Source: Stictocephala bisonia
Taxonomy: Eukaryota > Arthropoda > Insecta > Hemiptera > Membracidae
Direction of reading: 5' to 3'
DNA length: 64,000 bases
Assembly (NCBI GenBank): GCA_035578905.1
Contig: JAQJVL010000004.1
Location: 2,768,082 to 2,832,081 of the forward strand
Below the pieces are notes generated by a model. The model did not search any database. It was given only the letters and a program-made list of their open reading frames with translations, and had not been told where the DNA came from. Shown piece by piece: positions 43,939 through 56,600 of this stretch. How positions within the stretch are numbered: position 1 is the first letter of the stretch; each line of letters opens with the position of its first letter. The position numbers and the translations under genes were made by a program.

Positions 43939-45827
43939 CTAGCTGACCAAACAGGAGTTGCACTGTCTTATTCATGAGTATTCAATTTACATTAGAATAA
44001 ATAAATATGAAAAATATTTCAAAACAAAAATCTTTATTGCAATTCTTTTTCGTACATTTTTAGTTTTTTTCTTCTGGGGCATATATAAAAATAATGATGA
44101 TGGTTTTTCAGCTCCAGACAGGCAACATACAATTTCCCATTTGAAAAACATGGATTTTCAAGATTTATGCCGCATATAACGATTTTACCTGTGATTTATT
44201 TATACACATGGCAAATGCAAGTTAGATAGGAAATTGTAATCATTTAAAATCAAATGGCACGTCGTTAGGAATTATGGAAATACGTGTAATCAAAACTGTT
44301 TTCCCATTGAAGTTTCCATTCAAAATTTTAGCTTTGATCATATTGTTCGTTAATTTTTTCACTGTAAGCCTAGTACCATTACAAAGCCTTGTAGGGTTAA
44401 TATTCCGCAATATAATGATTACCGCACCAACTTTCAATTACAGATTATGAGGTGGTAAACTGGGCAATTCAAGTGAATTTAAAAATTCTGTGGGATAGTT
44501 GACAACATAATCTGTGTTGGTGACAGAATCAACCAATTTGTATGTTATCAGATCGCCAGCTATCTTAGTTTGTATTTGAAAATTCATTTCTTTAACATCA
44601 ACGTGTTTTGCAGCCAATGTAACACGTTCCCTCAACCAAACATGATCATTGTAATTCTGTGCAAGGTTTGGAAATACCATTTCAATTAGTTCATCCTTAG
44701 ATTCAGTAAATTGACAAAAATTGTTAGAGAATGTTGTTTTGAAAACATCTCTCCAGATCGGTCGTTCTGTATTTCTACTCGTATGTTCATGTTTAATTCA
44801 AGTGTTTTAACAAACTTCCATAAATTAGATGATTTAAAACACGCATTAAGTTCATCGGCTGGTGTTGGTAGTGAAATTACTGGTAGTGTTTATCAAAAAT
44901 CACCTGCCAAAAGTATCATAGCACCACCAAACAGGTTTCTGTTGTTTCGTAAATCTTGCATCGTGCAGTCCAATGCCTTCATAGATTTTTGTGTGCTATT
45001 GTGCATTCGTCCCAAATGACAGTTTGCTTTGCTGCAACACTGTGGTCATTGCAGAATTCTTTGAAAGATTGCAAATTGGAGTTTCAATTGTTTACATGAT
45101 CATCGGCAGCTTGAGTGCTGAATGAGCTGTTCGACCAACTTAAAATAATGTAGCTGCAATACCTAATGAGGCAAATGCAATTTCATTTTGTGATTGAATT
45201 GTTGCCAAAACCAATGATATTGAACAAAGTTTTTCCAGTTCCACCTGAAACATCTAAGAAATAAATTCTGCCAATTCCTTTGTTTACTCCTTTCATTGTC
45301 ACGAAAGCATATTTAAATTTGCAAAAATTTGTATTAACTATTTGGTATTGGTAATAATGAACCTGTTTTATGATATATTTGACCTTGAATCTTGAAAGTA
45401 CAGTGAAAACCCGATTGTCCGTCACCCTATTTTCCGCCAGGTTCTGTTATCTGTCAGTGTCTGGGTTCATCGCGCCACGATATGACAGTCGCAGTATGAC
45501 TCATCCGTCAGGGAAGACGACAACTCCCTCTCCAGCCGTCTAGCCCAAGCCCACTTCCTTTACAGTAGATGTTACTGGTCTCAGTGCAGTCCTAGTATTA
45601 TACTATGAGAGGGAGTGTCATTGTGTTCTGTTTGAAATAAACTATGTTCAAGACCACTATACATATTGAACAAATTACAAGTACAGACTCTGTATACAGT
45701 GTATGTACACTTATTGTTATACTTCTATTGTACTGTTTGCGCTGGTCCTTTACTTAATCAATGTTGTTATTGCGTTGAATAGTTTATTTGATGATATTGT
45801 GTTGTATAGTTTATTTTATTATTGATT

Positions 45828-47425
45828 AAAATGTCTTAAAAAGGGAAGCATGTTGTTTTAGAACTTCCTAAAAAAATTGAAGCAATATAACGATTACGTA
45901 AAGGTGAAAGCACTAGCAGCATTGCAAAAATTTATGGCGTTGGACGAACAACCGTAAATGATATTAAACGTGATGCAGAAAAAATGTAAGCGTTTGTTTC
46001 AAAAATGCAAACCACAGATGGTAATGTAAACAACCGAAAAACTATAAAACCAGCAAAACTTGATAAGTTGGATATTGTAATGTACCAGTGGTTTATGCAA
46101 GCTCGCAGTCAAGGGATTCCAATTTCGGGACCAATAATATTGTCAAAAGCTATGGATATGAACCAGAAGCTTGGTGTTGAAGGAGATCCATCTTTTAAAG
46201 CTAGCATAGGCTGGCTTTATAAATTTAAGTGTCGACATGGTATTCGACAATTAGACATAATAGGGGAAAAGCTAAGCGCTAATAGCGCAGTTGTTGCTGA
46301 GTACAGAGAACAATTGTTGGAAGAAATAAGTGAGCGAAATTTAGTCAGGGAGCAGGTGTACAATTGTGATGAGACTGGCCTTTACTGAAAGGCACTTCCT
46401 GAAAAAACATTGGCTACAATTACAGAAAAATCTGCTCCAGGATTTAAAATGCAAAAAGATCGCATTACAGCTATAGTTTGCGCTAACGCAAGTGGGATTC
46501 ATAGATTTCCTTTACTTATTGTAGAAAAATCAAAAAAGCCTCGCTCATTTAAAAATCTAAATTTGAACGCATTGCCTGCAAACTATTATGCTCAAAAAAA
46601 TGCGTGGATGAGCTGGACATATTCAAGGACTGGTTTCAAAATAAATTTGTACCCAGTGTGAGATTACATTTGGAAGAAGTAGGCTTGCCGAAAGAGGCCA
46701 TGTTGTTAGTAGACAACACCCCTACTCACGCTGTAAGTGATCTAAAAAGTGATGATGGGAAAATTACTTGTCACTTTTTACTGGCAAACACAACTTCCCT
46801 GATCCAGCCAATGGATCAAGGAATCATAGAAAGCATGAAACGGCAATATCGAAGAGCATTTATTCTGAAACTTGTTTTGTCGGAAGATTGCACAGGTGTA
46901 AAGGAGCTCTGGAAGTCATACAGCATTAAAGATGCAATTTTCAATATTGCAGATCTTGGAACGATCTTCCCGTTCAAACTCTAAAAAACGGGTGGAATAA
47001 GCTGTGGCCTGAGCTAGAAGCTGAATCGGAAAGTGAACGAGAAAATGGTATTTAAGAAGATGTTGACATTCAACAGCTTTGTTCTAACATCCCCGGTAAT
47101 GAACAACTGTCAGTTCAAGAAATCAACAAGTGGCTAGAAATGGACAAAGCAGATGTCGGATTTGAAATCTTAAATGACGTTGAATAGTGGATAATGTTGT
47201 GAAGGACGATACGAGTGATGGAGATGAAGAAGTCGATCCTAAGGAAAATTCTAATATAATTAGTCATAATGAAGCAGACACAATGTTATTAAAAGTTATT
47301 AACTGGTATGAAGTGCAGGATGAAGCAGACTCTACAAATCTTTTGCTGTTACGAAAGATACGCAGCACTGCTTCAAAGAAGGCGCATCAAGCTTTACGTC
47401 AAAGTAAGATGACAGACTATTTTAA
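45828..47425 (+). pseudogene. Tigger transposase (CENP-B HTH and DDE_1 core), broken
   Basis: The reading begins near ATG 45828. The HTH region is HVVLELPKKIEAI, GESTSSIAKIYGVGRTTVND. A CENP-B-type second HTH follows (QWFMQARSQGIPISGPIILS, SFKASIGWLYKFKCRHGI). The catalytic core has YNCDETGLY (first Asp), LLVDNTPTHAVSD (second Asp) and IQPMDQGIIESMKRQY (third Asp), all retained. Damage includes stops at about 45835, 45888 and 45987, a TGA in place of the Trp after DETGLY (46387-46389), and frameshifts near 46600, 46940 and 47185. The C-terminus HQALRQSKMTDYF is cut by the piggyBac-type insertion at the TTAA of 47422; its last codons lie past 48083. This is a typical dead Tigger copy. Confidence 0.92.
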
Positions 47426-48082
47426 CCCTAGCTGTACTGTCTGGTTTTACCAGCAATACACACCAGATTTGTGTCACTTTGTAAGTCTTGGGATTATTTT
47501 TTTTTTACCTACTAATAAATATCAAACTATATGTTGTTATATATCATTATTTTCAGAATTTAACGAGAAATAAAAATAAAATAACATCATATTTTTTTAA
47601 CTGTTCAAAAATTAAACAAAAATAAAAAAGATAAAAATTGCGAAATTTTTGAATTTTTTTTTTCGTTTTACCCCTGAAATGTGATAATAAACAAATGTTT
47701 CCATGGTAATCGATATGTTTTTTCTATAGAACAGTTTATCTACTTCAAAAATACGTATAATATGATATACTTTATTCAATGAATATTCTCAAAATATTGC
47801 AAGCAGTAAACACAAACAATAACACAAATCAGCTGACGAAAAATACTGTTGATGTTGTAGCAAAGAAAAAAAATAGCTGCTTCACTCAAATTGTTGTCAT
47901 AGAGTACCAAATTAAAGTATGCTTCTTTCTGCACATTTTGAGTACTATAACAACCGTTCCATACCAATAGATGACTCAATAACGGCAAATTACGAAAGGC
48001 ATGCACATCGACGTCAGAGGCGTCGACGGTATCGGCAAGCAGGTGCCGATCGACGCCTGAGACGTCGTTGGTACTGGTAGGG
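47426..48082. mobile_element. piggyBac-type MITE, 657 bp, nested in Tigger
   Basis: TTAA occurs on both sides (47422-47425 and 48083-48086). The ends start CCCTAGCTGTAC and, reverse-complemented, CCCTACCAGTAC. Near the right end an inverted pair CGACGTC-GAGGCGTCGA / CGACGCCTGAGACGTCG (48008-48067) forms a subterminal hairpin. Similar GACGTC-rich subterminal motifs occur in the full piggyBac at 54123-56736. There is no coding capacity. Confidence 0.88.
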
Positions 48083-49194
48083 TTAAGAAACCATAATACA
48101 TTACAGTGTGACTGTCAACTTATATGTTACTGCAGTTTAATTTTAAGAATCTTAAAAATTAACGTTTGTGCTCATTATATAATGTACAAACTTATATCTT
48201 ACATTAAAACTAGGCCTAGTGTTTTGTGAAAAAAGTGTAATTGTGAAATGAAGTAAAGCATTCTATAACATGTTTCTACCCTTTTCATTCTCATTTCCTT
48301 AGTCAATGTGTACTATACAGAATTGAATTTTAACGTGCGTAAGCACTAATGATTAATTTCCAGCGATATATGTATAAGTGGGTGAATTCTCTATAATCCG
48401 TCTATTCTCCAATCCGTCATGGCCGCGGTCCCGACCCCTGACGGAAAATAGGGTTTATACTGTAAGCATAAATTTGCCATGAATAATTTTTGTTGCACCA
48501 AATGATGACATGTGAAAGCAATTATTGTATTGCTGAATATGAGTCAAAAAATGTCTAGAATCTGGTCAATTTTCGGAAACCAGTGACTGTAGCAGCTCTG
48601 GTGGCGGTAGGCCTACTAATGGCGTCAAATTAACTTTTCCACTTGTGCAACACAGTCCAGGGGGCTTCATTTTTAACCTTTAATGCCTTGCAATGTGTAG
48701 ACACAATGTTCATTGCCCCAATAGCAACAATGGGCAGTAAACAGTAATCGATTACCACGCTGTAACTGAACGCAGCTCGATTGGGATTAAATGCAACATT
48801 TTTCTGTTGTTGGCTTTGCGTTGCTCATCAGTTTGACTTGCTCGTATATATCTTTGGTTTGCAGCATTACAAGTTCTGCGACCTAAGTTGGTATGTCTAA
48901 CTGGTGTCATTTGAATTACCAAAATTCAACAAAACATGATAAACTTTAAATGGACCATATAAGATCGTCAAATATCTTCTAATAAAAATAACTGAACAAA
49001 CTGAATATACTAAAAACACTGGTCAAAACAAAACATCTATTTACCTGTTACCTGAACATATGGTGTTTCCGTTAACTCACGAATTTGTGAAGTCAATATG
49101 AGACACAATGTAAACAAATAAATTCCCTTATTTAAATACATTGTAAATTCTGTAACCCATACGATGGACGGGATTATAATATAAATAGCATAGA

Positions 49195-49780
49195 CATAAT
49201 TGCATTGCATTCAGTCCAAAATTAATATAGACCTATTATATGAAATGTGGGTAAATATCTAATTATAAAATTAGTTTATTGACCAACATTTCATATAGTA
49301 TATTACCAAGAAATAACATACAACAGATGTTTGTATAAACAAATACAATTAAGTTGCAGAAACATTTACATCACCTGTTTCAAATTTTCTTTTCGTTTTA
49401 TTTGTAAAAATCAAACTATAAAACTCTTCACTTAATTTATCTAAATTTACAAATTTCCTCCTGATTTTTTTTCAATAATCTTTCTTTAGTAACATTCTAC
49501 AAAAAATTAAGTAACTTTAAAAACCAAGATGAAGGAAATATGTTAAGATGTTGTCAAGTGATGGAATGACAACGAATTTCAGGTACTCATTTTTATATAT
49601 TAATATTTAAGCTAGTTATTGATAAGATAAGTTGTTAACCCTGATAATTGAGTAACAATCCTTATTTCTTGTTTTTGTATTTTTTTACTTGTATATATAA
49701 GTATTTATATCCAAAGAGAATGCCTCCTAACTCTCAGGTTTTTTGATTGGGGAGGGGGTTGCAGCAATATTGTTCACTTA
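49195..49780. other. Intergenic DNA without supported features
   Basis: AT-rich sequence lies between the Helitron and the Harbinger-type MITE; nothing is recognised. Confidence 0.5.
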
Positions 49781-50369
49781 TGCCCCTTTTACACAGGACG
49801 GTGCAACATCATGGTGCCGTTCATTTTGATCAATATTATTTTAAATGAGCGTGGTGCCATGGACGGCGGCCTTCAAAGTCGGGCTGGCACAGAGCCGTCC
49901 AAAGTTGATCACTAAACAAACATATAAGCGTCTTTATACGGCTTGGCACTTTTTCATACGGCTGATTTGTGGGCATGCGCACCATATGTCTAAACCACTT
50001 TCTCTTTACTTTTTGAATACAGACTTGTTGGAAAACTGCATTTTGAAATATTTCCTCTTGATACACGATAAAATGGTAACTTCACTGACACAATGAGAGT
50101 GCGATTTGTATGTGGATGTTCTCAAAACACTGGTGCAAGAATGACCAGTGTTAATGAATTATTACAAACAAAGAACCTTGTCTACATCATCAATCTTGGA
50201 GGTGCCCAATAAGTAAGTAGTGCACGCAAGACTGTGCAGTGGGTACACAGTATATTATTTAATTGTCCATCTTGAAAAACGCTGTTGAAAATAAATTACG
50301 CCATACCGTGAGGCTCACAGCGCGTTCTGTGGGATGTATGGCGCCGCACCGTCTCATGTAAAAGGGGCC
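49781..50369. mobile_element. PIF/Harbinger-type MITE, 589 bp
   Basis: The left end TGCCCCTTTTACACAGGACG and the reverse-complemented right end GGCCCCTTTTACATGAGACG pair, both continuing GTGC. TTA flanks both sides (49778-49780 and 50370-50372), the 3-bp duplication typical of PIF/Harbinger. Short internal frames have no clear transposase similarity. Confidence 0.82.
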
Positions 50370-50529
50370 TTACACTAAAAAATGTCTACAACCAGCCCTG
50401 CCCCTATCCAGTTCTACATTGATAATGAATCTGCAGAAAAACAAACAGTCGTTTGAACATTAACATTTCACTCAACAAAATTTAATTTGAAAAATGAGAC
50501 ATCCAGAGATAAAAAAAGATAGGAAATCT

Positions 50530-50646
50530 CTAGATCCATATGACAGTCAATAAATTCTTGAAAGGATACACATGCTCTGAGAGTTTGTAAATTGGCGTCA
50601 TACTTTTGCTGAGCTCTTCACACTTAGCCATAAGTTGGTACATTGA
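50530..50646 (-). CDS. BORCS6: BORCS6-like, last exon in window
   Basis: The acceptor on the minus strand is TTGTTTTCAG, ending at 50647. The 38 codons starting SMYQLMAKCEELSKSM end at TAG (50530-50532). If the GTGTAT donor after SEH is used, the exon would end at about 50575 and the true last exon is still unidentified. Confidence 0.5.
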   Translation of the reverse strand, partial: SMYQLMAKCEELSKSMTPIYKLSEHVYPFKNLLTVIWI

Positions 50647-53600
50647 CTGAAAACAATAAAGAAAAATTAATAAAAAATTAAAATCTTGATTTCTACAAAT
50701 TATTTACTTTAATTAATTTAATTTGCTTTGTTAAATATTTAGTGAAGGGAATTTTATTTTAAAGTTTTAAACTCTAAATGCATTACTGCTTAGCAATATG
50801 AATAAATGAATAAATGAATAAATGAAGTTTATTCCACAGATAATACAAGTTTACAGTCATGGCAATTATGGAATAGAACTAACCACTGTTTCCAGTAATT
50901 GTGGTTAGTAAATAAACTAAAAGTATAGATTAAATACAAACTAATTTACAAAGTAAGTAAGAAAGAATACAAGATAAATACAAAATGAATTAATTTTAGT
51001 TCAGTTTTAGTAATTACAAATTGACGTGCAGCTTTGCAGTGTTTGTGGCTTGATTCATTGTTTCATTTTGAGGGAGACGTACAAAAGACAAGATAAGATA
51101 GTCAGACAACAACAATTACAATGGATTTAGACTAACTACTGCATTTCATCAATATATCTACATCAAGACATTAGTTGGCCTAACTTAAAATAACTATTGC
51201 TATAAAACTTTTAAGACACTGATTTGATTCACCTATTGATAAAAATGGTATGTGATTACCACATGAGTCTCATGGTATGTGATTTACATTTTTTTCCATG
51301 AGCAGCAATCATCAAAACATAAACAAAGTTTTCATTTTTAAGGCCTTTCGAGTCAAAATCGTAGACTGGAAAAAAATACTAAGAAATAGTACTTTCTAAA
51401 TTCACATATTATTCGTTAGTAGAAACTACTACAGTAGAATCTCTGAAACTCGACACCATGTGGACTGCAAGGGGGTTGAATCTCCAAATTGTCGAGTAAT
51501 AATAATAATAATTTTTTATTGATCTCAAAAAAAATAGTACACATAACATTTACAAACAATATGAGAAAGCCACCACATGGGCTACTGCCTGTGGGTAATG
51601 GCTGAGTTCATTCAGTCAATGAATTTATTAATAAATGCTAAATACTAAAATATTTTATAATATGAACTAAAAACATTATGAAACTAAAAAACATTGTGAA
51701 GACATGTAAAATTACGTATAATAATGGAAACTATCATAAACTAAAAGTAAAATAGAGTTAAAGAGTTGAAGAAATGTCACTATCACTGCACACTCACACT
51801 CATGTTCAAACCCTCGACAGATAACACTTACATTTCCACTCACACTCACGTTCAAACACTCGAAAGATGACACTTACATTGCACACTTACGTTCAAACCA
51901 CTCAAAAGATGACACTCTCATTGCACACTCATGCTCACGTTCAACCTCTACGGGAGTATAGTTAATAATGATAGTTTTTGAGGCTCCATTAAAACGGTTT
52001 AGTTACATAGAGACTAAAAGTAAATACTATTAGAATTTAAGGACAATACAATGTTAGTAAGAGTTCAAATTGGCCAATGACATTGGTTAAAAACAAATAA
52101 TTGAGACTGTTTGATCAGTACAGTAAGTAATATAGAATAATAAATCTAAAAAAGATATCAACAGAAAAGTGTGTTACATTTTATAGTGCTACACTAAAGT
52201 GTAGCAATTATTTGCAATCCACTTTTCAGAAAAACTTTGTAACTGAGAATTGTTTTTCACTACTTATTCTCCTACCTGCTACTTCATCATGTAAACGGCA
52301 AACGAATAATATGTCCATTGGTGAAGCTCCACTTCAAACATGCGAGTCCACTAACTTAACCTTTGGCGTTTCAAAGTCAATAGTCTGCACTATAAACGTT
52401 GCATTTCATCATTCATAAAGAAGTCTTTTTAAAACAACCTCATTTAACGGGGAATACAAATGCTAGATCATTTATGTTTAAAGTTTATCAACTTCTAATG
52501 TATTAAAATGTAGTAATTTATTACGTACTGCATTGAGTAGTACACAACATGTTCACATATACACATTGTTTTCATTATTTCAGCCTAATATTTTTTTTTA
52601 TTTCTAACCTCACAAGACTATCGAGTTATCCACAGTGTTGAGTTTTCGAGGTTCTACCGTAACAAGTAAAATGTCACAGAACATAATTTTAATAACACAA
52701 GCTCCACAAGTGCTGGCCAGTGTTCTTGCTCGGGGATTGTGTGGTTACACATCGAGTCCTGATGGCATTAGTTCGCTACTGAAGTTGTAGATTCCCAATT
52801 GCCTCACGATGCTGGGTCAGCAACAGTTAACTTGAGATGTAATTTTTACTGTCAACCACATCAGGAATTGAAGATGAGATCTCAAGCTTTGGAGTGGTGT
52901 ACCACTCGGCTGATAAACCACTTAATATTCAAGAATTCAAAAAGTATCTGAAATTTCTTTATAAATCCCTTAAATGGTACTGATACTATGCGGTCTGAAT
53001 ATTGAAAATTTGTTTTACCAAAATCAATTACTTGATAGTGTGATTACCACAATAGTTTTACTTTCTTGTATTTTAAAACTGTGCTGTGTAACGTTTCACT
53101 TGTTTATAAATAGTAATATACATTTTTTGAAGTGATTAAAAATTGAAGTATATTAATCATCTAAGATATTATATTTACATTGAATATATTTAAATTTGAT
53201 TAATTCAGACAGCAAATCTATACAATTTTATTTATTTATTTTTTTTCGTTTCAGCACCAAATGCTGAAAAAAAACACATAAACTAACTTATAAGTAGTTG
53301 TGAAGAGTTTCATTTAAAAACAATCTTTAGTTCAAATAAATTATATTCTCACCAGTAAGATATTTGCCATACAAAAAAGTGTGTGTGTGTGTGTGTGTGT
53401 TTGTTTTATAAAATTCATAAGGGGAATGACGATAATATTCATATAACATGTTTAAAGATATTACAAACAATGAAAAGTCACATCACAAGGCGACAGGATG
53501 TAAGTACAGCAAAGTACACTTGTTATAGTACTCAACCAATGGGATTGACAAAGAAAATCTGTTCTTTAGCCTGAAGACGGTAAAAATGATTAAGTTACTT

Positions 53601-56600
53601 AAATCCTCATGATATATGTACTTATATTATCTTATATGTATGTTGTATTGTGGGATAGTTCTTAAATATTCTCTTAATCAACATGTCTTGAAAAGAAGTA
53701 TTTTTTTCATATACAAAATTCTTTTCTTTTTTATAGGGCTGATATTCATATGGACTAGTTGTCATTCAGCCAACGTATAACTGGTATGACCTGCAGGCAT
53801 CAACACATTACTCGTCTCCTAATAACCTTTGGACCATGCTTAACTATGTGCAATGTGATTTAAATTTTGGATATACATACTAAATATTTAAACCCGAACT
53901 ATAAACAATCAAATTACACCAGGACATGTAGATACTCTATATAATGTAGTTTTTTATAGTTTCAGGAAATAAAAAAAAATAATAATTAATAAATCACTTT
54001 AATTATGTGATTGTATTGTGTGCTGAATGCTTTGAATGCGTTGGTTCTGGAAAATGTTGTTGCGATTTAATTTATTGTATTATGAAAAATATGTTGCCTA
54101 TCTGCATTTCCACAGTTATTAACCTGTTGAGGAGTGCGGACGTCTTAAGACGTCCATATTTCCATACTGTTAGTGAGTGCAGCATTTACCATTAGAGTGA
54201 CCCCAGGGAGTACGAAAAAAAAATTCTAAAATTATTAATAAACTGTTATACTTTATTAAAAATAGTAATTTAAGATACAATATGGTAATATTTACAAATC
54301 AAAATGGTGGAAACTGTGATTATAATTAGCAAAATTAAAATTTTACCATTGTGTGAAATTGTTCGAAACATGAGTAAATGCAAAGTGCAACCACATTTGG
54401 AGCACTCATAGGCCGTGTCTTTGCGCTGTGAAGCCCTCCGTGTAGTATGAGTGCATACAAAACATTTCCGTTGTTTTCTTTTGGCTCCACCCTCTCTCAT
54501 TGGGAGTGGTCGCATGAAATGGCGGCCAGACAGATGGAGCGCCTGTTTGTCACTACTCACCGGGCGTGCAACAGCTGCCTCCTCTCTGGGTAACATATGT
54601 GTTTCTAATAACTGTCGTATTAGATTCAACCTGAAGTCCATCAAATGTATTTTAGTATTTGGTGATTTTAGTTTCATCATTTGTTTATACAAGTAGTACG
54701 AATTTAGTACAGCAATGTCCAACAAGTGTAAAAATAATTTTGTATACCACTTGATGGTTTTTCTGGTAGAGTCGTTATATGACATCATCATATCACTCTT
54801 ATCTATTGCTCCCATATTTGCGTTATAGTTCACAATACATTTAGGTTTTAGTACATTGTTTTTTGATCTGGTATCAACAGACACCATTTCATGTCGATCA
54901 ACGGTAGATAAAACTGTTACTGGGCGCTTGTCACACCACTTTACTGTTAGTATGTTTTCTGTGTGACGTACGACAACTTCCCCCTTTTTCATCTTTTTCG
55001 GTAAACATGGAAGATTTTTCCTGATTGGATTTACTGTTCCACAAGCCCCTGTTCCATTTTGAATAAGCCACTCAAATAAAATTGGACTGCTATACCAATT
55101 ATCCATGAATATTATATGATTACTATTCAAGTAAGGCATCATCAAAGTTTTTATGACTTTAGAAGACAGCTCTCCTTCAACATTCCCATGTTCAATATCA
55201 GTTCCTTTTCCTGTGTAGACAATGAAATCAAGAACTGTCCCAGTTTCACAATCACACAGAACGAATAATTTTATGCCAAAACGTTTTCTTTTATTTGGCA
55301 AATATTGACGGAAGGAAAGTCTCCCCTTCCACAACATTAGACTTTCGTCAATTACTAAATTTCTACCAGGATATAACACAGAACTAAATTTTTTCCTCAA
55401 TGTCTCAATAACTGTCCTAACTTTATATAATTTATCTTTACTTGTGGATTTGCTGTTATCATCAAAATGTAATAAGCGTCGTAATAACAGGTATCTATCT
55501 TGAGAAAATAATTTTGAAAAAATCAGTGTTTCAATTAGAGGATCTGTTGACCAATATTGTTTTACTGCATTTTTTTGCAGTGAGACATAAGCAAGGACGT
55601 AGCTAGAAAACAATACAGTTCATCAGCATTTGTTGGTACCCATTTGGTTAATTTAGAGTATTCAGACAAAACGCCTTTACAACACTCTTTATAATATTTA
55701 TTAGTCTCTTCAGCTATATGTGAAATAAAATCAAAATCAAAAATTTCATGGAAAAAATCTATTTCTTTCCAATCAGTTTCTTTTAGTTCGTCAAATATAA
55801 GTACTTTAGATTTGGATGAATCAAAGTTATTTATCTTAGGATGAAAATCGTCATCGTGGTGACATTTACAAACAGGACAAAGATCAATATTATTTGACAT
55901 TTGTTCAGCAACATCATCATCAATTATTAGAGGTTGAGTATTATTTTCTTCCATTTCTACATTATTTACAACAGATGACTCACCATTTGAATGATCGTGT
56001 GAAGGCAGACTTTCGTCAAATGTATTGTCCTCTCTCTCATCACTTGATTCATACTCTGAGCCCAAGCTATCCACATCAGATCCAATTACTTCACTATAGT
56101 TGTCTAGCAGTGAATCGTCCTCTCTGTCACTAAATATTGCTTCACGAATATCATCACTTCGATCTAAATATCGCTTGTTAGAGTCCATTGTAATAAATAA
56201 GTCACTGATGAATAAAATTAACTAATTACTGTACAACACTGACAAACTTTTTAACATATTTACAATACAACACGGAAAAGAAAATATATATTTTACTGTA
56301 CAACGCTGAAAATAACTAAATACAACTACTTTGTAACACTTACAAGATAACTATATACAAATAAACAAAATATCACACTGGCAAAATACCAAATGTAATT
56401 AGGCCTACTATAGATGAACGAAACGTAAATATAGCAGAACGCAATAAGGTTAGACACGAGGAGAAACAGATTTGGCGCGCAACGAAAATGCGAGGGAAAC
56501 ACTACAGCTGGCATTGAAGCGTCATCTATCAGCTGACTAGTACAGCTGTAGTCCCATTGGTGGCCAATAGGATGCGGGTATCATATGGAAGTTCATACAC

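Larger units (their letters stand above)
45401..48462 (+). mobile_element. Tigger (pogo-group) transposon, 3062 bp, nested in Helitron
   Basis: The left end CAGTGAAAACCCGATTGTCC and the reverse-complemented right end CAGTATAAACCCTATTTTCC pair well. TA duplications lie at 45399-45400 and 48463-48464. Removing the element restores the Helitron N-terminal frame (HGKFML|...FKIQGQIYH). It contains a broken transposase gene and, near its 3' end, a nested piggyBac-type MITE. Without that MITE the element is about 2.4 kb, normal for Tigger. Confidence 0.95.
44020..48960 (-). pseudogene. Helitron RepHel protein, N-terminal and helicase pieces
   Basis: The N-terminal piece at 48960-48480 reads ASQTDEQRKANNRKM, then PGLCCTSGKVNLTPLVGLPP (zinc-finger region) and SFGATKIIHGKFML up to the Tigger element. 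Beyond that element it resumes with FKIQGQIYHKTGSLLPIPN. Helicase pieces are FLDVSGGTGKT (Walker A, about 45235-45265), QTVIWDECTIAHKN (Walker B, about 44980-45020), FGGAMILLAGDF, VFPNLAQNYNDHVW, NYPTEFLNSLELPSLPPHNL, KVGAVIIILRNINPTRLCNG, and LAFAMCINKSQ to about 44180. The segment between LPIPN and Walker A is only about 100 bp, so the HUH nuclease/Rep domain has been lost by deletion. There are several stops, and the copy is dead. Confidence 0.85.
43939..49194 (-). mobile_element. Helitron remnant, Rep domain deleted, interrupted by a Tigger element
   Basis: On the minus strand the 5' end probably begins TCTATGCTATTTATATTATA (49194), a form common for arthropod Helitrons. The 3' end is ...GGTCAGCTAG at 43939, followed by T as the A/T target rule predicts; the base before the 5' end is not A, so that edge is less sure. 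Coding remnants of the N-terminal zinc-finger region (48960-48480) and the PIF1-like helicase (45390-44020) flank a 3.06-kb Tigger insertion. No clear 3' hairpin remains. Confidence 0.8.
51432..52659. mobile_element. Tigger/pogo-type MITE with later insertions, 1228 bp
   Basis: The left end CAGTAGAATCTCTGAAACTC and the reverse-complemented right end CGGTAGAACCTCGAAAACTC pair. TA flanks both sides (51430-51431 and 52660-52661). Subterminal GTCGAG / TCGAGTTATC motifs match. Its interior holds a LINE tail (from 51496) and a minisatellite. Confidence 0.8.

Noticed and set aside
44711..45019. 102-codon plus-strand frame
   Set aside because: It is antisense to the Helitron helicase remnant, which has clear motifs on the minus strand.
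55570..55615. Programmed frameshift in the piggyBac transposase
   Set aside because: piggyBac transposases are normally one frame, and a second unrelated frameshift occurs near the end. Simple indels explain both better.
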